A DNA stretch of 64,000 bases, from NCBI GenBank assembly GCA_021818105.1, contig JAKAFB010000010.1, forward strand, positions 1 through 64,000. The letters run 5' to 3'. A program made the position numbers and the translations under genes. Origin of the DNA: Acidobacteriota bacterium. GTDB taxonomy: Bacteria; Acidobacteriota; Terriglobia; Terriglobales; Acidobacteriaceae. Positions 43,890 through 54,517 of this stretch are shown piece by piece. Positions within the stretch are counted from its first letter, which is position 1, and each line of letters opens with the position of its first letter. The notes beneath the pieces are model-generated. The model was not told where the DNA came from. It did not search any database and worked only from the letters and a program-made list of their open reading frames with translations.

Positions 43890-44252
43890 ATGACAACAAC
43901 AATTGACTTTGAGAAGATGGACGGTCTCATCCCAGGCATTGTGCAGGATGCGCGGACCGGCGAAGTGCTGATGTTGGGCTTTCTGAACCCCACCAGCTAT
44001 GCCAAAACTATGGATACAGGCTTTGTAACCTTCTGGAGCCGCACGCGCCAGAAGCTGTGGATGAAGGGTGAAACAAGCGGCAATCGTTTGCGGGTTGTCT
44101 CCGTCTCCACGGACTGCGACAACGATACGCTGCTATTCCGTGTTGAAGTGGAAGGCGACGGACTGGTCTGCCATGAAGGTACCGTAAGCTGCTTTACCAG
44201 ACCCCTGGCACTGGACGCAGGCAATGCAAGCGCGGAGGTCGCCCGTGGCTAG
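43890..44252 (+). CDS. hisI: Phosphoribosyl-AMP cyclohydrolase
   Basis: Third step of histidine synthesis, opening the adenine ring of PR-AMP. The 120 residues are monofunctional (no HisE domain). Signature blocks: [70 protein letters not shown] with the zinc Cys residues. It is the first gene after the attenuator, and the hisG GTG lies within its last codons (8-base overlap). HisE is missing from the window and must be supplied elsewhere. Confidence 0.97.
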   Translation: MTTTIDFEKMDGLIPGIVQDARTGEVLMLGFLNPTSYAKTMDTGFVTFWSRTRQKLWMKGETSGNRLRVVSVSTDCDNDTLLFRVEVEGDGLVCHEGTVSCFTRPLALDAGNASAEVARG

Positions 44253-45120
44253 CAAACTTCGTCTTGGCTTGCCCAAAGGCAGTCTTCAGGAGGCGACGAT
44301 CTCATTGTTTCGTCGCGCGGGCTGGAACATCTACGCAGACGGGCGCTCCTATTTTCCTTCAATTGATGACAGCGAAATTGAATGTATGCTGATTCGCGCG
44401 CAGGAGATGGCACGCTATGTTGACCACGGTGTGCTGGATGCCGGACTGACCGGTATCGACTGGGTGGTTGAAAGTGGTCTCGACGTGACCAGTGTGACGA
44501 CGCTGACGTATGCCAAGCAGAGCCGCCGAAAAGTGCGCTGGGTGCTGGCAGTACCCGAGGCAAGCGGCTTTGAAAAAGCTGAGGATTTGGAAGGCAAAAT
44601 CATCGCTACCGAGCTTGTTGAGGTTACAAAGCGCTATTTCGCAAGCAAGGGTGTAAACGTGAAGGTGGAATTCAGTTGGGGAGCAACTGAGGTCAAGCCG
44701 CCAATGCTGGCCGATGCAATTGTGGAAGTCACGGAAACCGGCAGCTCGCTCAAGGCAAACCACCTGAAAATCATCGATACGGTCATGGAAAGTGAGACGC
44801 ATCTGATTGCCGGAAAGCCTGCACTGGCCGATGCATGGAAGCGAGAAAAAATTGACCAGATTGCACTGATGCTGCGCGGAGCTATTGATGCGCAATCGCA
44901 GGTTGGCCTCATGCTGAATGTTCTGCGCAACAACCTGGACGGCGTACTCGCTGTGCTCCCTGCGCTGAACTCGCCGACTGTTTCGCAGCTCAGTAATTCC
45001 GAGTGGGTTGCGGTGAACACCATCGTTGAGGAGGGGATAGCACGCGATGTGATACCACGCCTCAAAGCTGCTGGCGCTACAGGCATCGTTGAATATCCCT
45101 TGAACAAAGTAGTGTTGTAG
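44245..45120 (+). CDS. hisG: ATP phosphoribosyltransferase, long form
   Basis: First committed step of histidine synthesis. The GTG at 44245 is preceded by GGAGG and gives 291 residues; the track's 44224 start is not supported. N-terminal blocks: [69 protein letters not shown] and [22 protein letters not shown]. The C-terminal 80 residues form the regulatory domain ([29 protein letters not shown]), so HisZ is not needed and feedback by histidine is expected. Confidence 0.97.
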   Translation: MASKLRLGLPKGSLQEATISLFRRAGWNIYADGRSYFPSIDDSEIECMLIRAQEMARYVDHGVLDAGLTGIDWVVESGLDVTSVTTLTYAKQSRRKVRWVLAVPEASGFEKAEDLEGKIIATELVEVTKRYFASKGVNVKVEFSWGATEVKPPMLADAIVEVTETGSSLKANHLKIIDTVMESETHLIAGKPALADAWKREKIDQIALMLRGAIDAQSQVGLMLNVLRNNLDGVLAVLPALNSPTVSQLSNSEWVAVNTIVEEGIARDVIPRLKAAGATGIVEYPLNKVVL

Positions 45121-45133
45121 CCTGGGGCGAACC

Positions 45134-46417
45134 ATGCGATTGATCCGTACGAAAGGAAGAGGACGTACCCAAGCGGCTGAACTGATTGCCACCTTGGAAG
45201 CGCGTGGCGGCGCGGCATTGGACGCCGTGCTGCCGCGAGTGCAACGTATCGTGGCAGATGTACGCAGCAAGAATGACAGCGCACTGCTCCGCTACGCCAG
45301 GCAGTTTGATGGGCTTCCTGATGTCTCACAACTGCGCATCTCGCAAGCAGAGATGGAGTCTGCATGGGATGCGCTGACGCCCGATCTGCGGGATGCTTTG
45401 TCAACAGCTGCCAGTCAGATTCGTACCTTCGCGCAGCGCCAGATGCCATCCAGCTGGCGGATGTCTCCAATGCGGGGTCTCACTACCGGCCAGATCGTCA
45501 GTCCTCTTGGCGCGGTCGGATGTTATGTGCCCAGCGGCCGTCACCCTCTCCCCTCCACGCTGTTGATGACAGTGATCCCAGCGCAGGTCGCTGGTGTGCA
45601 GCGGATTATAGCAGTCTCGCCAAAGCCTGCTCAGGAGACTCTGGCAGCGGCACACATGCTTGGACTGTCGGAGTTCTACCGCTTGGGCGGCGCGCATGCA
45701 GTGGCCGCTTTGGCCTATGGGACCGCGACGATTCCGCGCGTCGACAAGATCGTTGGCCCAGGCAATCTGTATGTCACCGCCGCAAAGCGCCTTGTGGCAT
45801 TTGACTGCGCTATCGATATGCTTGCTGGCCCAACTGAAATTGTTGTCACCAGCGAGCGCGGTAAGCCAGCCGACATTGCATCCGACATTGTGGCGCAAGC
45901 CGAGCATGATCCTGACGCCCTTGCCATCTTCATCACAACTCGCTCCGAACTGGCGCAGGAAGTGGCAGCCGAAGTGAGACTTCGCAGTCGTGAGAATGCT
46001 GTCGCACGAGTTACATTGCAACGCAATGCATTTGCAATTGTTGCCGGAGATCTGCGCGAGGCGCGCGACATTACCAACAGGCTGGCTCCAGAGCACCTTA
46101 CCGTAGATGCAGCCAGCGATCTCAAGTGGGTAAGGAATGCAGGGTCGGTCTTCGTGGGACGCTGGTCTGCCCAGCCCATGGGCGATTACATCTCCGGTCC
46201 GAACCATACATTACCTACCGGCGCGATGGCGCGCGTTCGCGGCGGCCTGAGCGTCAACGACTTCGTCAAGTTGATCACTGTGCAGGAATACAACTCCAGG
46301 GCCATGCATTATCTCGGCCCCAAAGCCGCTTTACTGGCTCAGGCAGAGGGCCTCACGGGACACGCTGAAGCAATTCGCACTCGCCTGCGAGGGAAACGAA
46401 GAGAGGAGATGGCTTGA
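45134..46417 (+). CDS. hisD: Histidinol dehydrogenase
   Basis: The last two oxidation steps of the pathway, histidinol to histidine, with zinc and NAD. The 427 residues are normal. Typical blocks: GCYVPSGRHPLPSTLLMTVIPAQVAGV, KIVGPGNLYVTAAKRLVAFDCAIDMLAGPTEIVV, PDALAIFITTRS, NRLAPEHLTVD, GSVFVGRWSAQPMGDYISGPNHTLPTGAMARVRGGLSVNDFVK. The TTG start of hisC overlaps its stop by 4 bases. Confidence 0.98.
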   Translation: MRLIRTKGRGRTQAAELIATLEARGGAALDAVLPRVQRIVADVRSKNDSALLRYARQFDGLPDVSQLRISQAEMESAWDALTPDLRDALSTAASQIRTFAQRQMPSSWRMSPMRGLTTGQIVSPLGAVGCYVPSGRHPLPSTLLMTVIPAQVAGVQRIIAVSPKPAQETLAAAHMLGLSEFYRLGGAHAVAALAYGTATIPRVDKIVGPGNLYVTAAKRLVAFDCAIDMLAGPTEIVVTSERGKPADIASDIVAQAEHDPDALAIFITTRSELAQEVAAEVRLRSRENAVARVTLQRNAFAIVAGDLREARDITNRLAPEHLTVDAASDLKWVRNAGSVFVGRWSAQPMGDYISGPNHTLPTGAMARVRGGLSVNDFVKLITVQEYNSRAMHYLGPKAALLAQAEGLTGHAEAIRTRLRGKRREEMA

Positions 46418-47508
46418 GCAATCCAAACGATCTCTGTCCGAAGCCTCGTTCACGCGTGAGTGCGATGAAGGAGTATCATCCTCCGCTCGGCAACCGTGAT
46501 GCGCTTCGCCTCGACTTTAACGAAAATACGCTGGCCTGCTCTCCCATGGTGCGCGAGGTGCTCAGCCGCATCTCAACGGGAGACTTGACGCGTTACCCCG
46601 AGCGTGAACCTGTGGAGGCAATCGTTGCCTCACACCTTGGAGTCAGTCCGCAACAGGTTGTGCTGACAAACGGTGTCGATGAAGCGATCCATGTGCTCTT
46701 CGAGACATTCCTGGACGCTGGAGATGAGCTGTTGTTGCCCGTGCCAACGTACACAATGTACGAGGTCTACGCCTCTGCAACGGATGCGGGCGTGGTAACC
46801 GTCCAGGCCGAGGGCGACCTGCAATTCCCGTTCGATCGCCTGCTTGCCGCTGTCACTCCGCGTACCAAACTCATCGCCATCGCCAATCCAAACAGCCCCT
46901 CCGGCAGTGTCGCCAAGCGCGAACAATTGCTTGAGATTGCCCGTTGTGCGCCGCATGCTGTCGTGTTGGTCGATGAAGCCTATTTTCATTTCCATGGCGA
47001 GACAGTGATGGACCAGGTTGGATCCACCCCGAATCTTGTTGTGGCCCGCACATTTTCCAAAGCTTACGGTCTAGCCGGTCTGCGCGTTGGCTTGCTAGCC
47101 GGATCCTTGCAATTGATAAGCTGGGTAAGGCGCGTCCTGTCGCCTTACAGCGTGAACTCAATTGCACTCGCTTGTCTTCCTGCCGCGCTTGAGGATGACG
47201 CCTATCTTGACTGGTATGTTGGCGAAGTCCTCCAGGCACGGAGGGAGTTTGAGGCTGCCCTGGATGCTGCCGGCCTGCGCCGTTGGCCCAGTAGCGCTAA
47301 CTTTGTCCTCGTTGACGTGGGAGAGTGTCACAGGGAATTCACAGAGCGGATGCGCAATGCAGGTGTGCTTGTCCGCGACCGCTCCAGCGATCCCGGGTGC
47401 GGTGGCTGTGTGCGTATTACCATCGGAACCCGCGAACAGATGCGGCATGCGGCGGCAGCTTTGGAATCCGCGCTGGCGGATTTGCGGCCGGGAAGAAAGA
47501 AGATATGA
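46414..47508 (+). CDS. hisC: Histidinol-phosphate aminotransferase
   Basis: PLP enzyme that makes histidinol phosphate. 364 residues, starting at TTG (overlapping TTGA) with GAGAGGAG upstream. Blocks: [80 protein letters not shown] and the Lys-bearing [20 protein letters not shown]. It is coupled to hisB by an ATGA overlap. The rare TTG start may lower its yield relative to neighbours. Confidence 0.96.
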   Translation: MSNPNDLCPKPRSRVSAMKEYHPPLGNRDALRLDFNENTLACSPMVREVLSRISTGDLTRYPEREPVEAIVASHLGVSPQQVVLTNGVDEAIHVLFETFLDAGDELLLPVPTYTMYEVYASATDAGVVTVQAEGDLQFPFDRLLAAVTPRTKLIAIANPNSPSGSVAKREQLLEIARCAPHAVVLVDEAYFHFHGETVMDQVGSTPNLVVARTFSKAYGLAGLRVGLLAGSLQLISWVRRVLSPYSVNSIALACLPAALEDDAYLDWYVGEVLQARREFEAALDAAGLRRWPSSANFVLVDVGECHREFTERMRNAGVLVRDRSSDPGCGGCVRITIGTREQMRHAAAALESALADLRPGRKKI

Positions 47509-48134
47509 AATCCTCCAGCAGAAGAGACACATCGCATAAAAAGGCGCTGCGCCGTGCGAGCCTCGAGCGCAATACGACTGAGACGCGCATCTCCATTCGC
47601 CTCACAATTGAGGGGCGTGGGCAATACAAGATCGCCACGGGCATCCGCTTCTTTGACCACATGCTGGAGCTCTTCGCGCGGCACGGCGCGTTCGATCTGG
47701 AACTCCAATGCAAGGGTGATCTGGATGTGGACCAGCATCACACGGTGGAGGATGTTGGCATTGCACTCGGAGAAGCCTTCGATAGAGCACTGGGCGACAA
47801 ACGCGGCATTCTGCGTGCTGGCTATTTTCTTATGCCCATGGATGAGACGCTGGCGATTGCCGCGGTGGACATGAGTGGAAGGGCAGCATTTGCCGTAGAT
47901 ACACAAGTGCGCACACGGCTAGTTGGCGACCTGCAGACTGAGCTTGTTACTGATTTCTTTGAGGGCTTTGCGCGTGGTGCCCGTGCCAACGTACATGTGA
48001 AGACGATGTATGGGCGCTCGAATCACCATAAGATTGAGGCAATATTCAAGGCATTCGCAAGAGCACTTCGCGTGGCGTGTGCGCGCGACAAGCAACTCGG
48101 CGAGATGCTGCCTTCCACCAAGGGATTGCTCTAA
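47505..48134 (+). CDS. hisB: Imidazoleglycerol-phosphate dehydratase
   Basis: Removes water from imidazoleglycerol phosphate. Monofunctional, 209 residues from the ATG at 47505 (the track's 47325 start overlaps hisC). Metal-binding blocks: [47 protein letters not shown] and [31 protein letters not shown]. No histidinol-phosphatase domain, so that step needs another enzyme outside this cluster. Confidence 0.97.
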   Translation: MKSSSRRDTSHKKALRRASLERNTTETRISIRLTIEGRGQYKIATGIRFFDHMLELFARHGAFDLELQCKGDLDVDQHHTVEDVGIALGEAFDRALGDKRGILRAGYFLMPMDETLAIAAVDMSGRAAFAVDTQVRTRLVGDLQTELVTDFFEGFARGARANVHVKTMYGRSNHHKIEAIFKAFARALRVACARDKQLGEMLPSTKGLL

Positions 48135-48739
48135 TGCGTGTCACAGTAATTGATTACAAGGCAGGCAACCTGACTTCTGTGCTCAAGGCGCTTCATCATC
48201 TTGGCGCTGAAACCATAGTGGCAGATGGGCCTGAGCCGATTGAAACAGCAGACCGAATCGTCCTTCCCGGGGTAGGTAACTTTGCAGCAACGGAACGCCT
48301 GGATGCAACAGGCATCACCTCTGCCATACGCAATGCGATCAACCTCTCTATACCATTTCTGGGCATTTGCGTTGGCATGCAATGGCTTTATGCAGGCTCA
48401 AGCGAGGCGCCGGAGCAGGACGGGCTTGGCTACTTTCCTGAAATGTGTACGCGCTTCAAAGAGGGTGCTGAGAAGGTTCCTCACGTAGGCTGGAATTCCT
48501 TGGATGTACGCCCTGACTCACCCCTGCTTGCAGGAATAAGCTCTGGCGAGTATGTCTATTTTACGCACTCATACAGGGCGCCTGTATCTGCGGATACATC
48601 AGCCACCACGCACTACATCGAACCATTTGCCGCAGCTGTTGAGCGTGGCCATGTGATGGGCGTGCAGTTTCATCCTGAAAAGTCCGGGGAAGCCGGTCTC
48701 AGGATTCTTCGCAATTTTCTAGCCTGGCGGAGCGCATAA
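48134..48739 (+). CDS. hisH: Imidazole glycerol phosphate synthase, glutaminase subunit
   Basis: Class I glutamine amidotransferase that feeds ammonia to HisF. 201 residues from the ATG at 48134, which shares one base with the hisB stop. Triad: nucleophile Cys in [15 protein letters not shown] and the His-x-Glu of [17 protein letters not shown]. The N-terminal [18 protein letters not shown] is standard. HisF follows after 5 bases. Confidence 0.97.
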   Translation: MRVTVIDYKAGNLTSVLKALHHLGAETIVADGPEPIETADRIVLPGVGNFAATERLDATGITSAIRNAINLSIPFLGICVGMQWLYAGSSEAPEQDGLGYFPEMCTRFKEGAEKVPHVGWNSLDVRPDSPLLAGISSGEYVYFTHSYRAPVSADTSATTHYIEPFAAAVERGHVMGVQFHPEKSGEAGLRILRNFLAWRSA

Positions 48740-48744
48740 GAAGC

Positions 48745-49524
48745 ATGTTGACGAAACGTATCATTGGCTGTCTCGATGTGCACGGTGGCCGTGTTGTAAA
48801 AGGTGTGCAGTTTGTGGATATCGTGGATGCAGGTGACCCGGCTGAGCTGGCCGCGCGCCATGCACGCGAGGGCGCGGATGAAATCGTCTTGCTGGACATT
48901 ACGGCGACGCACGAGCAGCGGCAGACGCTGCTGGACACAGTGCGCCGTACAGCGCGCGAGCTTTTTATACCCTTTACTGTGGGCGGTGGCATCCGCAGTG
49001 CTGATGATGCAGCGCAAGTTTTCGACGCCGGGGCAGACAAGGTGAGCGTAAATTCGGCTGCAATCGCTTCTCCCTCACTCATTGATGCGATTGGCAGAAG
49101 CTTCGGCTCGCAGGCTGTAGTCGTTGCAATCGATGCACGACGGGATCCTGACGCAGACGATCCGGTGATTGATGCCCAGGTGTTCGTCCAGGGAGGCAGA
49201 AAGCCGGCTGGGCGCCGCGTTGTGGAGTGGGCGCGTGAGGCCGAGGCGCGCGGTGCGGGCGAAATCCTGCTCACATCGATGGATGCTGACGGGACGCGCG
49301 CAGGCTTTGATTGCGATTTAACTGCTGCCGTGAGTGACGCCCTGCGGATTCCCGTGATAGCTTCCGGCGGTGCCGGAACAGTGAATCACTTTGTCGATGT
49401 CTTTGGCCGGGGCAGGGCGGATGCCGCACTGGCTGCAAGCATTTTTCACTTTGGTCTTTCAAGCGCGCGCGCGTTGAAAGAAGAACTGGCCAAGGCCGGT
49501 GTTTCCGTGAGGTTGCCATGCTGA
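48745..49524 (+). CDS. hisF: Imidazole glycerol phosphate synthase, cyclase subunit
   Basis: TIM-barrel subunit that uses ammonia from HisH to make imidazoleglycerol phosphate and AICAR. 259 residues. Blocks: [33 protein letters not shown] with the catalytic Asp, [56 protein letters not shown] and VIASGGAG. HisA overlaps its end by 7 bases. Confidence 0.97.
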   Translation: MLTKRIIGCLDVHGGRVVKGVQFVDIVDAGDPAELAARHAREGADEIVLLDITATHEQRQTLLDTVRRTARELFIPFTVGGGIRSADDAAQVFDAGADKVSVNSAAIASPSLIDAIGRSFGSQAVVVAIDARRDPDADDPVIDAQVFVQGGRKPAGRRVVEWAREAEARGAGEILLTSMDADGTRAGFDCDLTAAVSDALRIPVIASGGAGTVNHFVDVFGRGRADAALAASIFHFGLSSARALKEELAKAGVSVRLPC

Positions 49525-50195
49525 TTCCTTCCATCGATCTCTTGGGCGGCCGTATCGTTCAACTGGTACAGGGCGAAAAATTACGGCTTGCCTTTGATGA
49601 CTTTGAATACTGGATTACGAAGTTTGCACGCTATCCCCTAGTGCAGTTGATCGATCTTGATGCAGCCATGCGCCAGGGCGACAATACAAAGCTGGTCGAG
49701 CAGATTGCGCATCGCTTGCCCTGCCAGGTTGGCGGAGGCATTCGCTCCGTTGAGCATGCCCAGCGCGTTCTCCATGCCGGTGCCCGACGCGTGATTGTGG
49801 GTTCGGCGCTCTTTACGGAGGAGGGGGAGGTCAATATCGAAGCTGCCGCTGAACTCCAAACCAATCTCGGAGCTGATCGCGTCGTTGCAGGAATCGACAC
49901 CAAGCAAGGACGCATAGCAGTGAAAGGGTGGAAGTCCCAGGTGCAGCTTACGCCCGACGAAGCAATCCCGCAATTGGACCCATTTGTCTCAGCTTTTCTT
50001 TATACTCACGTGGATGGCGAGGGTATGATGCAGGGTTTCCCTCTTGAAATTGCCGCGCGCCTGCGTAAGCTCACTAACAAACAACTGATTGTTGCCGGGG
50101 GGATCCGCAATCAACAGGAGATTGACACTCTCGATGCCCTGGGTGCGGATGCAGTGGTGGGGATGGCAGTGTACACCGAGGCCCTGGCCGTCTGA
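49518..50195 (+). CDS. hisA: ProFAR isomerase
   Basis: Isomerises the aminoaldose to the aminoketose in histidine synthesis. A TIM barrel of 225 residues: [19 protein letters not shown] with the first catalytic Asp, [58 protein letters not shown] and [32 protein letters not shown]. It is a little shorter than many HisA (about 240). The last gene of the his operon; the next gene starts 115 bases on. Confidence 0.94.
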   Translation: MLIPSIDLLGGRIVQLVQGEKLRLAFDDFEYWITKFARYPLVQLIDLDAAMRQGDNTKLVEQIAHRLPCQVGGGIRSVEHAQRVLHAGARRVIVGSALFTEEGEVNIEAAAELQTNLGADRVVAGIDTKQGRIAVKGWKSQVQLTPDEAIPQLDPFVSAFLYTHVDGEGMMQGFPLEIAARLRKLTNKQLIVAGGIRNQQEIDTLDALGADAVVGMAVYTEALAV

Positions 50196-50309
50196 CGCAT
50201 CGCGCGGTCAGCAAAATCGGTCTCTCCTGTATCTGGTTCCGTGCAAGACGCTATCATCTATGCGCAGGCAGAATGCTTTCGTTGTGCTCGTTCGAAAGGA
50301 TACAAGGCA

Positions 50310-51482
50310 ATGACTTCACGGAAGAACGGGATTCGACTGGCCAAGCGGCTGGATGAGGTAGGATTTTCAGGCATCGTTCAGATTCGCAATCAGGTAATGG
50401 CGATGCGGGGCCAGGGGATCCAAGTACATGCCCTCCACGGGGGCGAGCCTTTCTTCGAAACCCCTGATTTCATCAAGTACGCGGCCGTCAAGGCATTGAC
50501 GGACAATCAGACGCACTATGCCCCTTCCTCGGGGCTGCTGCCGCTGCGCAACGCATTGGCGGAAAAGCTTGCCAGAAAAAACCGCCTACAGGTGAGCGCC
50601 GATGAAGTTATTGTGACTGTTGGCGGTTCCCAGGCCTTGTACGCAGCGTTTCAGAGCGTACTCGACCCTGGTGATGATGCACTGATCTTTTCTCCATATT
50701 GGACTCCCATCGGCGATCTTGTGACGGGTGCGCAAGGTCGCCCCCTGTTGGTGCCGACGGCAACAGCCCGGCGAAATGGCATACGCAAGACTCTCGAACA
50801 GTTTTCAACTCCTAAAACGCGCGCAATTTACTTCAACACACCGCAAAATCCAAGCGGACTTGTTTTCACGCACGCAGAGGCTGAGGAAGTTGCGGCATTT
50901 GCAAAAGAACGGGATCTCATTGTGATTGCCGATGAGGCTTATGAAGACCTGGTTTATGAAGGTGAGCACGTTTCCATCGCATCGTTGCCGGGCATGGCGG
51001 AAAGAACAATTACTGCGTTTACCTTCTCAAAGACCTACGCCATGACGGGTTGGCGCGCAGGATATGCGGTGGCGAAAGAGCCGTTTATGACCGCGCTACG
51101 CAAAATCGTGCTGTATTCCACGAACGGCGTTGCAACGCCTGTGCAGTATGCGATGATGCAGGCTCTTACCACGCCCGAGAGTGAGATTGCCGCACGGCGT
51201 GAGGAGTATCGAAAGCGTCGTGACTTGATTGTGAAAGCACTGAATGAGGTTGGCTGTGAATGTGAGTTACCAGCCGGCGCGTTTTACGCATTCCCAAACA
51301 TGGAAAGGATCAGCAAGAACAGCGTGAAAGCGGCTCAAATCCTGCTGGACAAGGCTCACATAGCCACGATTCCTGGCTCGGTCTTTGGTGCGCAGGGAGA
51401 AGGGCATTTGCGCTTTGGATACGCAATTCCACTGGAGCAGATCGAGGATTGCATTGCTGCGCTGCGCAAGTTTCTTGCCTAG
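50310..51482 (+). CDS. Class I/II PLP aminotransferase (aspartate-type)
   Basis: 390 residues from the ATG at 50310. The fold-type I blocks are all present: VHALHGGEPFFETPDFIKYAAVKAL, HYAPSSGLLPLRNALAEKL, TVGGSQALYAAFQSVLDPGDDALIFSPYWTPI, YFNTPQNPSGLVFT, VIADEAYEDLVYEG, the Lys in TFSKTYAMTGWRAGYAV, and the C-terminal FRFGYA-like LRFGYAIPL with the substrate-carboxylate Arg. It may be an aspartate or prephenate aminotransferase; the position after his suggests amino-acid metabolism. Its stop overlaps the convergent FUSC gene by 4 bases. Confidence 0.9.
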   Translation: MTSRKNGIRLAKRLDEVGFSGIVQIRNQVMAMRGQGIQVHALHGGEPFFETPDFIKYAAVKALTDNQTHYAPSSGLLPLRNALAEKLARKNRLQVSADEVIVTVGGSQALYAAFQSVLDPGDDALIFSPYWTPIGDLVTGAQGRPLLVPTATARRNGIRKTLEQFSTPKTRAIYFNTPQNPSGLVFTHAEAEEVAAFAKERDLIVIADEAYEDLVYEGEHVSIASLPGMAERTITAFTFSKTYAMTGWRAGYAVAKEPFMTALRKIVLYSTNGVATPVQYAMMQALTTPESEIAARREEYRKRRDLIVKALNEVGCECELPAGAFYAFPNMERISKNSVKAAQILLDKAHIATIPGSVFGAQGEGHLRFGYAIPLEQIEDCIAALRKFLA

Positions 51483-52615
51483 TCGCGTTGCGCCTCGCCG
51501 ATGGCGAGGCTGGTCTCCACACGTGCTGCGCGTAGCAGGCGCGCAATCTGCTTAAGATGCAATTGCACAGCGTAGGCGCGCAATATCTCTGCCTGAGAAA
51601 ATTGAAAGCCAGTAGGGCGTATGGCCGCCATCTGTTCCTCAAGCTTCGCAATGTCGTCTTCGAGATTCAGCCCCTGCGGCGGAATATGAAATCGCCAATC
51701 ATGTATGCACTTCGCAACGTAGTGGAATCCGTTGCGAATGTCCGTTGCTAATTGGCCCAGGGCGGGTTCCAACTGCTGTGCATAGCTATCGTGATGGCTG
51801 TCGCGCACAGCGAACTCAAGAGCTGCCAGCGCATCGAACAGCGAGCGCCCGAATTGCGCCAACATGCCGAGCCCCTCACGCCATCCGGGGCCGCCTGACG
51901 ATTCGTTGCGAGCAGCATCGAGCAGTTGATTATTACTCCGCAGGAGAGACAGAGCGTCCCCGCGCAGCGTGTTCAATGTCTTCGCTGGATCTCCGCGAAA
52001 GCCTTCGAGTATTGCTTCAAAAAGTGATCCCAGAATCAAGAATTCCTGCGCAAGACCATCTTTTAGTCGCAGCCTTGCCCTGTCAGGAAACACAAAAGTA
52101 GCAACCGCAAGCGCAACAAGGATGCCGAGGATGACTTGCATCACTCGATCCAGTGCCAATGTCCAATGCGAACCGCTAGTGTGCACAAGCATGAGGATTG
52201 TGATTGTCACGCCGGCGAGCCGTGAGCTACTCCTGAATCCCAGCACACTGCACAGCAGAATGGCTGCGAAGACGGCAGCAATATAGTTCCAGGGTAGCGA
52301 TCCGAACAAAGAGAAAGAGAATCCGAAGATGGCTCCTATCAACGTTCCCAACAATCGATCACGCGAGGCAGTGATGGTTGAGCCGAAGTTGGACTGCAGA
52401 ACAATGATTGCACTGATGGATCCCCAGTAGCCTTCGTGCAGGCCAAATCGCGCAGCCATCCACCAGCATAGCGCAGCAGCAAGAGCAGTCTTTGCCGCAT
52501 GGATGAGCATGCGCCGGTGTTCCCAGCTGATAAGGCCGCGGGAGGCGCCTTGCTGTAGTCGCAGATGAATGGCCAGGTTCTGCTGCGACTTTGTATTTGG
52601 CATTTTCAAACGCAT
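51479..52615 (-). CDS. FUSC-family membrane transporter-like protein
   Basis: About 378 residues from the ATG at 52615, preceded by GAGAG; 52603 is an alternative. Six hydrophobic segments in the first half (LIHAAKTALAAALCWWMAARFG; YWGSISAIIVLQ; LLGTLIGAIFGFSFSLFG; YIAAVFAAILLCSVLGF; LAGVTITILMLVHTSG; VMQVILGILVALAVATFVFP) are typical of FUSC/aromatic-acid exporters. The second half is a soluble helical domain (residues 195-378). It may expel aromatic acids, but members include uncharacterised ones. Convergent with the aminotransferase. Confidence 0.85.
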   Translation of the reverse strand: MRLKMPNTKSQQNLAIHLRLQQGASRGLISWEHRRMLIHAAKTALAAALCWWMAARFGLHEGYWGSISAIIVLQSNFGSTITASRDRLLGTLIGAIFGFSFSLFGSLPWNYIAAVFAAILLCSVLGFRSSSRLAGVTITILMLVHTSGSHWTLALDRVMQVILGILVALAVATFVFPDRARLRLKDGLAQEFLILGSLFEAILEGFRGDPAKTLNTLRGDALSLLRSNNQLLDAARNESSGGPGWREGLGMLAQFGRSLFDALAALEFAVRDSHHDSYAQQLEPALGQLATDIRNGFHYVAKCIHDWRFHIPPQGLNLEDDIAKLEEQMAAIRPTGFQFSQAEILRAYAVQLHLKQIARLLRAARVETSLAIGEAQRD

Positions 52616-52835
52616 TGATCTCTCAAGACTCCTCGCTGCTTCCTTCAGGGTGCCACAGCCGGCCTCATTTGGGTGGTGATATTCCCCACATCCCAGGTGA
52701 GGAGTGCAGTGCCCAGTCCTATGTTCCATTGTCTTTCAAGATGCAGTTGCGATGCGCAGTTGTAATAGATCTGCGTCTTCGGCGGCGCCGCCATTTAGCA
52801 TTAAGCTGGAAATTTCTATATCCGGTGAACCCGTC

Positions 52836-53813
52836 ATGCCGAAGCTACGATTAGGATATCCCGCTGCGCTCTCAGCAGATTTGTTCGCTCACTTCCCCGA
52901 AGAAGTCGAATTGGTACCACTTCCAGCGCAAATCGATTATGAAGTCGCAATCGATGTCTGGATCCCCGATCCATACCCAACGCGTGCCATGCGTGTGTGG
53001 CCGCATCTTCGCGGCGTTAAGCTTGTCCTGTCCATGATGGCGGGGACGGAGTGGATACCCGATACTGTTGGACCGCACGTCACAATCTGCAATGCGCATG
53101 GAGCGCACAACATTTCTACTGCGGAGTGGACGCTGTCGGCGATTCTCGCCTTGTTGAAATATTTCCCGCTCTATTGGGATATCCAAAAGACGGGAATGTG
53201 GAAACGCCGATTTGAGGCCAGTGCGTATTATGCTGGCATCACGGGAGACACCCGCGATCTCTATCCTCCAGTGATGCTGGAGGAGCTGACTGGGAAGAAA
53301 GTTCTACTTGTTGGCTATGGGGCGATCGGCAAGGAGATTGAACGGATGCTGGCACCGTTTCGCGTTGATCTCAAGCGCGTCGCGCGCGTAGCGCGCGCCG
53401 AGCCAGCCGTGCATTCAGTCACTGAACTCGACAATCTCATTCCATGGGCAGAGGTCATCATACTGATTCTTCCGCTCACTAAGGCATCGCGCTGTCTCAT
53501 TGGCCAGAAGCAGTTTGCTCTTATGCGCCAAGGCGCATTGCTCGTGAATGCAGCGCGCGGGCCTATTGTCCAAACGGATGCGCTTGTTGCGGCGCTGCAC
53601 TCTGGCAGAATTCGCGCGGCGTTGGACGTTACGGATCCGGAGCCTCTTCCCCCGGATCATCCGCTATGGAGTTGCCCCAACCTGTTCATCACGCCACACG
53701 TGGGTGGTTCCAGCCCGCAATTTGCACCAAGAGCATTGAAGGTCGCGGCGGATGAACTGCAACGTTACATTGAGGGAAAGCCCATGCACAATGCTGTGCA
53801 GATAGCAGTGTGA
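52836..53813 (+). CDS. D-2-hydroxyacid dehydrogenase
   Basis: 325 residues from the ATG at 52836. The NAD-binding domain is clear: LTGKKVLLVGYGAIGKEIERML (GxGxxG), LPLTKASRCLIGQKQFALMRQGALLVNAARGPIVQTDAL (catalytic Arg), DVTDPEPLPPDHPLWSCPNLFITPHVGGS (Glu and His). It is closest to the phosphoglycerate/hydroxypyruvate-reductase-like group; the substrate cannot be read from sequence. It stands alone, divergent from the FUSC gene and convergent with the thiamine operon. Confidence 0.9.
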   Translation: MPKLRLGYPAALSADLFAHFPEEVELVPLPAQIDYEVAIDVWIPDPYPTRAMRVWPHLRGVKLVLSMMAGTEWIPDTVGPHVTICNAHGAHNISTAEWTLSAILALLKYFPLYWDIQKTGMWKRRFEASAYYAGITGDTRDLYPPVMLEELTGKKVLLVGYGAIGKEIERMLAPFRVDLKRVARVARAEPAVHSVTELDNLIPWAEVIILILPLTKASRCLIGQKQFALMRQGALLVNAARGPIVQTDALVAALHSGRIRAALDVTDPEPLPPDHPLWSCPNLFITPHVGGSSPQFAPRALKVAADELQRYIEGKPMHNAVQIAV

Positions 53814-53854
53814 AAAAGCTACAAAGGAAATCCGCAGAGAAATATCCAGCGCTC

Positions 53855-54517
53855 CTACTCTGTACGATTGACGCTTGAGGGCGAGGTAGAAAGAAGAATC
53901 ACGTTCTCCTCATTCTGTTCTGGCAGCTTGTGCGCTAGCTCGGAGCGCTTCCATTCTCGCAGGCCGAGCACAGCAAGACCTACCAGGCAAGCATAGAGAA
54001 GCGCCGTTGGCACCAGAGCCTTGTAGAGATACTCGCCAATGTAGGCGATATTCACTACGATCCAAAGCCACCAATTGGCCGTATGCTTCCGCGCCTGCCA
54101 CCAACTTGCCACAAGGCTGTAACTCGTCAATGCCGCGTCGAGGTAAGGTAGAGCCGCATGCAGTCTCTTCGCAATTTCACCCAACGCGACGCTGCCTATT
54201 GCACCGGCTGCCAGCGCCACCAACATGCTTTGCACGCTCAGCGGAACGATGCGAACCTCGCCCTCTTCTCGAACACCTCTCCACCAGTGCCACCAGCCGT
54301 AGAGCGTAAAGATGACAAAGAAGATCTGCAAGAGCGCGTCCGAAAGCAGACGCGCCTGGTAGAAGACAATCAGGTAGATCAAATCGGCTGCCAACACAAC
54401 CGGCCAGCACACAAGCCACCTGCGGGTCGTGAACCAGATGCCCAGTACCGTTGTCGCGGTACCGGCAATCTCCAGCCAGTGCAAGGCAAAGTAGTGTGCA
54501 ATCGTAGTCCAGCTCAT
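53855..54517 (-). CDS. pnuT: PnuC-type vitamin transporter, probably PnuT (thiamine)
   Basis: Inner-membrane vitamin transporter of 220 residues from the ATG at 54517, which overlaps the kinase stop (ATGA). Hydrophobic segments and the family motifs are present: WLEIAGTATTVLGIWFTTRRWLVCWPVVL, LSDALLQIFFVIFTLYGWWHWWRG, ANWWLWIVVNIAYIGEYLYKALVPTALLYACLVGLAVLGLREW. PnuC proteins carry nicotinamide riboside, PnuT thiamine, PnuX riboflavin; the riboswitch on this operon favours thiamine. The last gene of the three-gene operon. Confidence 0.85.
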   Translation of the reverse strand: MSWTTIAHYFALHWLEIAGTATTVLGIWFTTRRWLVCWPVVLAADLIYLIVFYQARLLSDALLQIFFVIFTLYGWWHWWRGVREEGEVRIVPLSVQSMLVALAAGAIGSVALGEIAKRLHAALPYLDAALTSYSLVASWWQARKHTANWWLWIVVNIAYIGEYLYKALVPTALLYACLVGLAVLGLREWKRSELAHKLPEQNEENVILLSTSPSSVNRTE

